11,193 nucleotides of DNA, taken from assembly GCA_945876155.1 (NCBI GenBank), contig CAMCMW010000024.1:1-11193 (forward strand). Reading direction: 5' to 3'. Shown in pieces: positions 1 through 5,814 of this stretch (position 1 is the stretch's first letter; every line of letters begins with the position of its first letter). The translations under genes and the position numbers were made by a program. The notes under the pieces are model-generated. The model was not told the origin of the DNA, ran no database searches, and saw nothing but the letters and a program-made list of their open reading frames with translations. This DNA comes from an uncultured Ruminococcus sp. Its GTDB lineage: Bacteria; Bacillota; Clostridia; Oscillospirales; Ruminococcaceae.

Positions 1-1631
1 TAAGAACAAAGCTTAAACAGCAGGTTAAGGATATCCTTTTTAATAAGGGTGAAGAATGTGTATATGTCAAGATAGAATATACTAAGGGTATAAAAGGTAC
101 GTCAGTACTTGTCCTTAACCGTGAAGATATGCAGATGATAGTCAGCAAGCTCATGGGAATGCCTATGGAGCCTGATGAAAACTTTGAATTTGACGAAATG
201 GGAATTTCAGCCGTAACCGAACTCATGAACCAGATGATGGGTGCGGCGGCTACTTCAATGTCCCAGTTCCTTAATACTCCGGTGGAGATTGCACCGCCTG
301 AAACGGTGGTGTCCGCCGATACAAAGACACTTTATAAAATGCAGGGCGTGGCTGCGGCTGATACAGTCTGTGCAATTTCATTTGACTTTGCTGCGGACGA
401 CGCTTTTGAAAGCCGGTTCATCACAACTCTTTCTGTAAAGCTTGCAAATAAAATGGCGACTATGCTTATGGGCGGCGGTGAAGAAGATGAAGAGGAAGAA
501 GAGGCAGTTGATGAGTTTGCCTCCGGTTCAGGAGCGTTTATAAGCGACCAGAAACGTGACGCTATCGGCGAGATACAGAACATTATGATGGGTTCTGCCG
601 CAACGGCACTTTCCAACTTTATGAATGCGAAAGTGTGGATAACAACCCCTAAGGTAGAGATAAACAAGGCAGGACATTTTGATTTTGAAGAGCTTGACCC
701 TTCAATCTGCGTCAAGATAAAGTACGTAAAGGGTATTCACGGTGCGTCAGTTCTTGTTCTCAAACAAAGCGACGTGCAGCTTATGGTCAATCAGCTTATG
801 GGACTTCCTCCTGTGGTGACTGATGACTTTGAGTTCAACGAAATGAATATCTCCGCTGTATGCGAAATCATGAACCAGATGATGGGTGCTTCGGCAACAA
901 CGCTGTCTGAGATTATTTCCACCCCCACTGATATCTCAACTCCGGAAGCTATAGTTATTGATTCCGTTGATGATATTCTGAAAATAAACAATATTAACAG
1001 TGATGATGATGTCTGCGCAATATCCTTTGACCTGACCATTGATGAAATTATAAGCAGCCGTTTTGTAACGATGCTTTCAATTGATCTGGCAAATGAAATG
1101 GCGGACAAGATGCTTGCAAGCTATTCATCTGACCTTGATGACTATTCAGACGAGCCGGAAAGCACTCCCGAGCCTGAACCCAAGCCGGAGCCACCGAAAC
1201 CGGAACCGCCGAAACCGAAAGCTGCTGCAAAGCCGAAACCGGCTAAAAGTCCGGCAAAGCCTGCTGCACAGCCGCAGTCACAGAGCAGAGTCATTAATAA
1301 TAATTCCTCTGCCGGACAGGCTCTTAATGTTCAGAGTTTCGAGATGGATTCCCTTGAAGATGAGGTGGACGGACGCTCGTTCCTTACGGAAAAGCAGTAT
1401 AACAATCTTCGTTCACTGCTTGATGTGCCTATGGAGGTCACAGTAAGAATAGGTTCAACCCAGAGGAGTATTGACGAGGTGGGCAACTTCACGAGAGGTA
1501 CTGTCATAGAGCTTGATACCCTTGCAAATGAACCGGTTGACATTCTGGTAAACGGCAACCTTATTGCAAGAGGGGACGTTGTGGTTGTTGACGATAATTT
1601 TGCTGTCCGAATAACTGAAATTATAAAATAA
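1..1631 (+). CDS. fliY: FliY-like flagellar switch phosphatase with duplicated CheC-like modules and C-terminal FliN domain (5' end cut by window)
   Basis: The reading frame is open from base 3, so the start lies upstream; the Met at 129 is internal. FliY sits in the C-ring of Gram-positive flagella, where it hydrolyses CheY-P and forms part of the switch. Visible order: second half of a CheC/FliM-middle-like module (to about 480), an acidic linker (481-525), a second complete module (about 537-1130), a Pro/Lys-rich linker (about 1149-1373) and a FliN/SpoA domain (about 1374-1628). Three copies of the phosphatase signature [S/D]-x3-E-x2-N-x22-P are visible, beginning at nt 207, 558 and 852, all with Glu and Asn intact. 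The base-3 segment aligns with the middle of the second module, so perhaps 40-50 residues are missing and a fourth site is likely upstream. Bacillus FliY has one such module; here it appears duplicated. The stop is 27 nt before cheY, so the two genes are probably cotranscribed. Confidence 0.88.
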   Translation, partial: RTKLKQQVKDILFNKGEECVYVKIEYTKGIKGTSVLVLNREDMQMIVSKLMGMPMEPDENFEFDEMGISAVTELMNQMMGAAATSMSQFLNTPVEIAPPETVVSADTKTLYKMQGVAAADTVCAISFDFAADDAFESRFITTLSVKLANKMATMLMGGGEEDEEEEEAVDEFASGSGAFISDQKRDAIGEIQNIMMGSAATALSNFMNAKVWITTPKVEINKAGHFDFEELDPSICVKIKYVKGIHGASVLVLKQSDVQLMVNQLMGLPPVVTDDFEFNEMNISAVCEIMNQMMGASATTLSEIISTPTDISTPEAIVIDSVDDILKINNINSDDDVCAISFDLTIDEIISSRFVTMLSIDLANEMADKMLASYSSDLDDYSDEPESTPEPEPKPEPPKPEPPKPKAAAKPKPAKSPAKPAAQPQSQSRVINNNSSAGQALNVQSFEMDSLEDEVDGRSFLTEKQYNNLRSLLDVPMEVTVRIGSTQRSIDEVGNFTRGTVIELDTLANEPVDILVNGNLIARGDVVVVDDNFAVRITEIIK

Positions 1632-1658
1632 ATTTATATTTAAAGGAGAGAAAATACT

Positions 1659-2018
1659 ATGAGTAAAATTTTAATTGCTGACGATGCTGCATTTATGAGA
1701 ATGATGGTTAAGGACTCCCTTACCAAAAATGGTTACACCGATATCGTTGAGGCTGCTGACGGTGAAATTGCCTGCAATCTTTACAGCTCAGAAAAGCCTG
1801 ACCTTGTTATCATGGATATCACTATGCCTAACAAGACCGGTATTGAAGCACTCAGAGATATAAAGGCTGCTGACCCTTCAGCAAAGATAATCATGTGTTC
1901 TGCTATGGGACAGGAGGCAATGGTAGTTGAGGCTATCAAGCTGGGAGCGCTGGACTTTATCGTAAAGCCGTTCAAGCCTGAAAGAATTATTCAGGCAGTA
2001 AGCAAGGTACTGGGGTAA
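1659..2018 (+). CDS. cheY: Chemotaxis response regulator CheY
   Basis: This is a stand-alone 119-residue receiver domain, the usual CheY length. It carries phosphate from CheA to the flagellar switch. Visible signature residues are the acidic pair D8/D9, the phospho-acceptor D53 in a VIMDITMP context, S81 at the conserved Ser/Thr position and K103 in an IVKPF motif. All receiver catalytic residues are therefore present. The start is set by an AAAGGAG ribosome site at 1642-1648. The gene lies between the FliY-like gene and cheC, both of which encode CheY-P phosphatases, so signal and signal-terminating enzymes are made together. A generic single-domain regulator is possible, but the position makes CheY very likely. 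Confidence 0.95.
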   Translation: MSKILIADDAAFMRMMVKDSLTKNGYTDIVEAADGEIACNLYSSEKPDLVIMDITMPNKTGIEALRDIKAADPSAKIIMCSAMGQEAMVVEAIKLGALDFIVKPFKPERIIQAVSKVLG

Positions 2019-2026
2019 GGTGAGCT

Positions 2027-2653
2027 ATGGCATATAAAAATATTGACGAACTGAACCCTATGCACGTCGATGTTCTGACAGAGCTGGGTAATATCGGTAC
2101 AGGAAATGCCGCAACCTCTCTTGCGTCCTTTATGGGCAGAGAGGTGGACATCAACGTGCCTAATGTCAGGATACTGGGTTTCAATGAGATAGCTGAATAT
2201 GTGGGCGGTCCTGAGAATATCGTAATGGGTATGCTCATTAAAATCGACGGCGACATCAATGGAATGATACTTTACGTTTTTGACAATGACTTTATCGAAA
2301 ATGTAATGAATGTATTTTTCGGCAAGAAATTTTCATCTTTTGAAGAACTTGATGAAATGGAAAAATCCGCATTCTGTGAAATCGGAAACATAATGGCAAG
2401 CTCCTATGTCAATGCACTTTCAAGCATGACAGGACTTTTTATCAATATTTCAATACCGTCCCTTTGCATTGATATGGCAGGAGCGATTCTGAGCGTGCCT
2501 TCGATTGAATTTGCAAGAGTCGGAAATAAGGTCTTGTTTATTGACGATTCTTTCGGTTTCGGCGGAAGCAGTGATAAAGTTAAAAGCAATATGATACTTG
2601 TTCCTGAAATGGATTCTTTAAATAAACTTTTTGAAAAGCTTGGGGTAATGTAA
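2027..2653 (+). CDS. cheC: CheY-P phosphatase CheC
   Basis: This 208-residue CheC-family protein has two phosphatase sites. The first has D15, E19, N22 and P45; the second has S114, E118, N121 and P144. Each fits [S/D]-x3-E-x2-N-x22-P, so both sites look active. CheC dephosphorylates CheY-P and, in Bacillus, binds CheD to regulate adaptation. There is no C-terminal FliN domain, which separates it from the FliY-like gene upstream. The start follows cheY by 8 nt and has a weak AAGGTGAG ribosome site. Its stop is one base before the cheD start, the classic CheC-CheD pairing, and translational coupling is likely. Confidence 0.94.
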   Translation: MAYKNIDELNPMHVDVLTELGNIGTGNAATSLASFMGREVDINVPNVRILGFNEIAEYVGGPENIVMGMLIKIDGDINGMILYVFDNDFIENVMNVFFGKKFSSFEELDEMEKSAFCEIGNIMASSYVNALSSMTGLFINISIPSLCIDMAGAILSVPSIEFARVGNKVLFIDDSFGFGGSSDKVKSNMILVPEMDSLNKLFEKLGVM

Positions 2654-2654
2654 A

Positions 2655-3137
2655 ATGCAGAGTGTCATAAACATTGGGATATCTGATCTTAATGTTGCAA
2701 GTCCGCCGGGTGTGCTGGCAACATATGCGTTAGGTTCCTGCGTCGGTATATGTCTTCACGACAGAACCCACAATATCGGGGGACTGGCACACATAATGCT
2801 GCCGGACAGCAGAGAGGCGTCAAACGCTTCGGAAAATCTCAGGAGATATGCTGATACCGGTCTGGCGGAGCTTATTGAAACAATGAAGGGAAAGGGTGCG
2901 TCACTATCATGTATGACGGCGAAAATAGCCGGCGGCGCACAGATGTTCCAGACACAGCTGAAAACCTTTAATATAGGTGAAAGAAATGTTGAGGCAGTAA
3001 AAAAACTGCTTTATAACTACAGAATAAGGCTTATTGCAGAGGACACCGGTTCAAATTACGGTCGGACTGTTTTCTTTGACGTTGCAACAGGTGTTATGCA
3101 GGTAAAATCTGTCACAAAAGGAATTGTGAATTTATAA
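2655..3137 (+). CDS. cheD: Chemoreceptor glutamine deamidase CheD
   Basis: This 160-residue CheD deamidates specific glutamines on chemoreceptors and is held by CheC. The catalytic Cys is C29 in an ALGSCVGI motif, with H46 in GLAHIMLP and T23 as the third expected residue. The spacing matches the Cys/His/Thr set known from Thermotoga CheD with a shift of two residues. A conserved KIAGGAQMF segment is also present. The start is one base after the cheC stop with no strong independent ribosome site, so reinitiation from cheC is the simplest reading. It is the last gene of this transcription unit, and the stop is 5 bp before a strong hairpin terminator. Confidence 0.95.
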   Translation: MQSVINIGISDLNVASPPGVLATYALGSCVGICLHDRTHNIGGLAHIMLPDSREASNASENLRRYADTGLAELIETMKGKGASLSCMTAKIAGGAQMFQTQLKTFNIGERNVEAVKKLLYNYRIRLIAEDTGSNYGRTVFFDVATGVMQVKSVTKGIVNL

Positions 3138-3141
3138 AAAT

Positions 3142-3184
3142 AAAGCTTCGGATTCCCGTAAACGGGGTTGTCCGAAGCTTTTTT
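3142..3184. terminator. Bidirectional Rho-independent terminator between cheD and the convergent small gene
   Basis: Arms AAAGCTTCGGA (3142-3152) and TCCGAAGCTTT (3171-3181) pair over 11 bp, with a further inner CCCG/CGGG pairing (3155-3158 with 3163-3166). On the plus strand the stem runs into a T tract at 3179-3184, ending cheD. On the minus strand it is followed by a T-rich tract complementary to 3134-3143, ending the small gene whose stop is at 3189-3191. It therefore serves two converging transcription units. Confidence 0.9.
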
Positions 3185-3188
3185 GATA

Positions 3189-3350
3189 TTATTTTTTGTT
3201 TCTTTTCTCATTTTCCTTGCGGAGAGTGCCTATTTTCTTGTCGCTTCTTGCATCTCTTCCATCGGGATTTCTGATTGTACCAGGAGGCAGACCTCTTGTT
3301 TTTTCAAAGGTACCAACTGTACAATCACTTCTTGTTTTTCTGACAGCCAT
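3189..3350 (-). CDS. Small basic hypothetical protein (53 aa)
   Basis: This is a 53-codon frame starting at 3350 (ATG) and ending in TAA at 3189-3191, preceded by an AAAGAGGT ribosome site about 4 nt before the start. The product is strongly basic and hydrophilic. It begins MAVRKTRSDCTVGTFEK, has a Gly/Pro-containing centre (GLPPGTIRNPDGRDARSDKK) and ends in a Lys/Arg/Glu-rich tail (IGTLRKENEKRNKK). There is one Cys, no membrane segment and no signal peptide. It starts 23 nt after the stop of the receptor gene on the same strand and ends at a terminator, so it is probably the second gene of that operon. I do not recognise the family. Its composition suggests nucleic-acid or ribosome binding, but that is a guess. 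The opposite strand holds an 82-codon hydrophobic frame that runs through the terminator and lacks a ribosome site, so this strand is preferred. Confidence 0.65.
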   Translation of the reverse strand: MAVRKTRSDCTVGTFEKTRGLPPGTIRNPDGRDARSDKKIGTLRKENEKRNKK

Positions 3351-3373
3351 AATTACCTCTTTAATATTGTTTT

Positions 3374-4381
3374 TTATTTTTCAAGCATTTCGTTGAGAAT
3401 ACCAGAGAAATCCTGAATGTTGGCAGTACATTCGTTAATGGTTTTTTCAGTTTCCTTAATCTGTGAGTCAATCTGCTTGGTGAAATTGCTGATTGATACC
3501 ATTGCGTTTTCAATCTTGTCAGCTGATTCCTTACTGGTGTCTGCAAGATTTCTGATTTCCTGAGTGATAACGCCGAATCCCTTGCCGCTTTCCTTTGCGT
3601 GGGCAGCCTCTATGTATGCGTTAAAACCGAGTATTCTTGTGTTGGTTGCAATATCCTGGATAACCTTGACAGTTTCCATTGCAGACTTAACTTTTGCAAC
3701 TGAATTTTGGGCAACTTCTTCCAGTGCGTTAAACTCTTTCTGAAGTTTTTCCATATTGTCCTGATTCTGTCTGATAAGTGATTCAGCATTATGGACTTTA
3801 GCCACCAGATTTGCGTTCTGGGTTGAAAGACCGGAACTGTTAAGTTTTTCAACATAATTGCTGTATGCGATTTTTGAAAGAACGTTTGCAATAGTACACA
3901 GGAAATCCGCAGCCATTTCTATCTGACGCTGAGGAACGACCTTTACCTTTCTGAGGGCTTTGATGTACTGCTCAGGGTCAACGCCTATTTCCTGGGCGTA
4001 TTTTCTGAATTTGTTCTCATCAGCCGGTTCAGGGAGAACCTGTCCGCCTATAAAAGAACCGAGATATTTGCCGTTGAGCATAATAGGAGCTGCGAAATCA
4101 ACAAGTCCTGCGTGACAGCGGTAAGTAGTCGCCCTGCCTGTCCTCAGTGTATTTTCACCGCCCTGCTTGTCGCACTTTTCGCATCTCTGGCAGCCTGTAC
4201 GGGATTTTCTTGTAAGCTCCATGCAGAAGTCAGTAAAGTTACTGCCTCTTGTTACAGCCACACCGTTTTCGTCAGCGGTAAGGGCAGCCATTCCGGTTGC
4301 ATTTGAAAATCCGTCCTGTATATCCTGTAAAGTTTTAACGTCAATAAGATCGGTAAGCTTTAAATCATCAAGTTCTATCAT
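3374..4381 (-). CDS. Soluble mini-chemoreceptor: PocR-type sensory domain plus short MCP signalling domain
   Basis: This 335-residue protein has no signal peptide or membrane segment, so it should be cytoplasmic. Residues about 10-175 resemble the PocR ligand-sensing domain, with conserved YRCHAGLVDFAAPI (87-100) and GSFIGGQV (108-115) segments. Five Cys stand out: C53, C64, C67, C70 and C89, with C64/C67/C70 in a CxxCxxC arrangement. A coiled coil follows at about 195-235, then a divergent MCP hairpin tip at about 241-282 (TRILGFNAYIEAAHAKESGKGF). The protein ends only about 50 residues beyond the tip, so long methylation helices and a C-terminal CheR-binding tail appear absent. It would signal to CheA/CheW in the cytoplasm or act as a truncated receptor. 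The start follows a GGAGGG ribosome site (4389-4394, 7-nt spacing). It is transcribed away from the fliG-che operon, has its own promoter, and is followed by a 53-aa gene. The ligand is unknown. Confidence 0.85.
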   Translation of the reverse strand: MIELDDLKLTDLIDVKTLQDIQDGFSNATGMAALTADENGVAVTRGSNFTDFCMELTRKSRTGCQRCEKCDKQGGENTLRTGRATTYRCHAGLVDFAAPIMLNGKYLGSFIGGQVLPEPADENKFRKYAQEIGVDPEQYIKALRKVKVVPQRQIEMAADFLCTIANVLSKIAYSNYVEKLNSSGLSTQNANLVAKVHNAESLIRQNQDNMEKLQKEFNALEEVAQNSVAKVKSAMETVKVIQDIATNTRILGFNAYIEAAHAKESGKGFGVITQEIRNLADTSKESADKIENAMVSISNFTKQIDSQIKETEKTINECTANIQDFSGILNEMLEK

Positions 4382-4398
4382 GATATGTCCCTCCGTTA

Positions 4399-4414
4399 AA
4401 TAGTATATACTATT
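4399..4414. promoter_or_regulatory. Perfect 16-bp palindrome over the receptor transcription start (candidate operator)
   Basis: AATAGTATATACTATT is identical to its own reverse complement. It directly abuts the -10 element of the minus-strand promoter (4415-4420) and spans the expected transcription start near 4407-4408. That is a typical position for a dimeric repressor site. No regulator gene is present in the window, so the binding protein is unknown. An AT-rich palindrome of this length can also arise by chance. Confidence 0.5.
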
Positions 4415-4443
4415 ATTTTATGCTATTTGAGTTAATTTGTCAA
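4415..4443 (-). promoter_or_regulatory. Sigma-A promoter of the mini-receptor operon
   Basis: Read on the minus strand, TTGACA (4443-4438) and TAAAAT (4420-4415) are separated by exactly 17 bp. The -35 is a perfect consensus match and the -10 differs at one base. Initiation near 4408 would leave a leader of about 27 nt before the ATG at 4381, with the ribosome site in between. Confidence 0.85.
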
Positions 4444-4505
4444 TAGATTTCATATAATTTCTTCATTTTTATGATGAAATTTTTGAGTTAAACTGGTTAA
4501 TGTAC

Positions 4506-4534
4506 TTGACAATTGCGAATATATTTTGTATAAT
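4506..4534 (+). promoter_or_regulatory. Distal consensus sigma-A promoter (P1)
   Basis: TTGACA (4506-4511) and TATAAT (4529-4534) are both perfect consensus hexamers with a 17-bp spacer. Initiation near 4541 would give a leader of about 213 nt to fliG, or a separate short RNA. No gene-sized frame and no GC-rich terminator follow before the second promoter. Confidence 0.85.
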
Positions 4535-4657
4535 ATCAACAGATTCAAAAATTCAGACTGTTTCTTTGTCTCCTTTCCGGCGTGACAGTTAATTGGCGAA
4601 ATTTCATATTATACAGACGATTTGAACAAAATTTTTTGATATTTTTGTGCGGCTGAT

Positions 4658-4693
4658 GTCGGTTTTATTACAAAATAGTATTGTCAAACCGAC
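4658..4693. promoter_or_regulatory. Inverted repeat spanning the -35 of the proximal fliG promoter (candidate operator or leader hairpin)
   Basis: GTCGGTTT (4658-4665) and AAACCGAC (4686-4693) are perfect 8-bp inverted arms with centres two helical turns or so apart (28 bp). The right arm overlaps the -35 hexamer at 4681-4686 and runs into the spacer. It could be an operator for proximal promoter P2. In RNA started at P1, the same arms could form a hairpin with a 20-nt loop. Confidence 0.45.
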
Positions 4694-4709
4694 GAAAATA
4701 TGATATAAT
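4681..4709 (+). promoter_or_regulatory. Proximal sigma-A promoter (P2) of the fliG-che operon
   Basis: TTGTCA (4681-4686) and TATAAT (4704-4709) are spaced by 17 bp. A TG at 4701-4702 makes this an extended -10 promoter (TGATATAAT). Initiation near 4716 would give a leader of about 38 nt before the fliG start, including a GGGAGG ribosome site at 4741-4746. Confidence 0.88.
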
Positions 4710-4753
4710 TAAATTTACAAAAAATGTTCTATTGCTTTTCGGGAGGAAAATAA

Positions 4754-5770
4754 ATGAAAGAGTCATCGTCATCAGAAGAAAAACTTACTGCTGCCGGCAA
4801 AGCTGCGGCGTTTATTGTCGCACTGGGAGAGGATACGGCGGCAGAGGTATATAAGCATCTGAGTGATGAAGAAGTTGAAGAACTCTCGCTTGAAATCGCA
4901 CATATTGATAATCTGAGCCAGGATCAGATCAAGGAAATCATGGACGAGTTTTATGAGCTTTTTATTTCTCAGAAACTTATTGCAGAGGGCGGTCAGGCAT
5001 ATTCTTACAATGTTCTTGTTAACGCATTCGGAAAAGAAAAAGCAAAAGCTATCATGGAGAGAATACATAATTCCAACCGTGCTTTTGAATTCCTTAAAAA
5101 TGTGGACTATAAGAGTATTCTGACAATGCTCCAGAATGAACTTCCGCAGACTATAGCCTGTGTCCTTTCGCACATAAGCTCAAAAAAATCGGCTCAGATA
5201 CTTGCGGAATTTCCTAATGACCTCCAGGTTGAAATATTCAGGCGAATCGCTGATCTGGAAAGTATTTCTCCGGAAGTCGTAAGAAGTGTTGAGGATATCA
5301 TGGCTGAGAAATTAAGCTCAGTGGCGTCAGTCAACGTGGTGGATTTCGGCGGCGTCAACTATCTTGCTGATGTTATGAACAATCTTGATATGAGAACCGA
5401 AAAAACTATCATGGAAGAGCTTAATGAAACTGATCCTGAGCTTGTTGATGAAATTCAGAAGCTTATGTTCGTATTTGACGATATCGCCAATCTTGATAAC
5501 CGTGAAATCCAGACATTCCTCAGAGAATGTGATACCAAGGATATTACAATTGCACTCAAGGCTGCAAGTCCTGATGTTGCAAAGGTTATTCTCAGCAATA
5601 TGTCACAGCGTCAGCAGGAAACTATCAAAACAGATATGCAGTATCTCCACAATGTTCGTATGCGTGACGTTGAAGAGGCACAGAGAAAGATTATTGCTGT
5701 TATAAGAAAGCTTGAGGAAACAGGTGAAATCGTTATGTCCAAGGGCGGTCTTGATGAAATAATTCCGTAA
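4754..5770 (+). CDS. fliG: Flagellar motor switch protein FliG
   Basis: This full-length FliG has 338 residues, the usual size. FliG links the MS ring to FliM/FliY in the C-ring and contacts the stator to set torque and rotation sense. The N-terminal domain (about 10-110) begins with a GKAAAFIVALGEDTAAEV segment. The middle domain has NELPQTIA (128-135) in place of the common EHPQ motif, followed by the PxxLQxEIxxRIA-type helix. The GGVNYLADVMNN segment (199-210) leads into the C-terminal torque domain, with DDIANLDNREIQTFLREC (242-259), the charged helix that faces the stator, then NMSQR (282-286). The start follows GGGAGG at 7-nt spacing. Unusually, it opens a cheA operon and has no fliF, fliH or fliI neighbour in view. 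It could be the only FliG or an extra copy. Confidence 0.96.
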   Translation: MKESSSSEEKLTAAGKAAAFIVALGEDTAAEVYKHLSDEEVEELSLEIAHIDNLSQDQIKEIMDEFYELFISQKLIAEGGQAYSYNVLVNAFGKEKAKAIMERIHNSNRAFEFLKNVDYKSILTMLQNELPQTIACVLSHISSKKSAQILAEFPNDLQVEIFRRIADLESISPEVVRSVEDIMAEKLSSVASVNVVDFGGVNYLADVMNNLDMRTEKTIMEELNETDPELVDEIQKLMFVFDDIANLDNREIQTFLRECDTKDITIALKAASPDVAKVILSNMSQRQQETIKTDMQYLHNVRMRDVEEAQRKIIAVIRKLEETGEIVMSKGGLDEIIP

Positions 5771-5814
5771 TAAATGATTTATTAAAATAAAAAATAACAG
5801 GCAGGTGTAAGATT

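Larger units (their letters stand above)
4382..4753. promoter_or_regulatory. Divergent intergenic regulatory region between mini-receptor and fliG
   Basis: This is a 372-bp AT-rich stretch with no credible gene; the only short ATG frame in the plus direction has 15 codons and no ribosome site. It holds one minus-strand promoter for the receptor, two plus-strand sigma-A promoters for the fliG-che operon and several inverted repeats. An AT-rich inverted repeat, AATTTCTTCAT (4456-4466) and ATGATGAAATT (4471-4481) with one mismatch, lies upstream of the receptor promoter. I see no convincing sigma-D type (TAAA-N15-GCCGATAA) flagellar promoter. Confidence 0.75.

Noticed and set aside
129..131. ATG at 129 as the start of the FliY-like gene
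   Set aside because: The same frame is open back to base 3, and the upstream codons align with the repeated CheC-like module, so this Met is internal.
1149..1373. Pro/Lys/Ala-rich stretch as a DNA repeat array
   Set aside because: It is a low-complexity interdomain linker of the FliY-like protein, with irregular codons and no separate DNA function visible.
3168..3416. 82-codon hydrophobic frame on the plus strand
   Set aside because: It begins inside the terminator hairpin, has no ribosome site and lies antisense to the 53-aa gene and the end of the receptor gene.
4688..4699. Possible sigma-D (flagellar) -10 element, ACCGACGA
   Set aside because: Only a partial match to GCCGATAA, and no TAAA-type -35 at the required distance; the overlapping sigma-A promoter is far better.
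4658..4703. 15-codon ATG frame in the fliG leader
   Set aside because: There is no ribosome site and it ends inside the P2 promoter; too short to support as a leader peptide.
5769..5783. AATAAA/TTTATT inverted repeat between fliG and cheA as a terminator
   Set aside because: Only 6 AT pairs, too weak to terminate, and cheA has no convincing promoter of its own after it.
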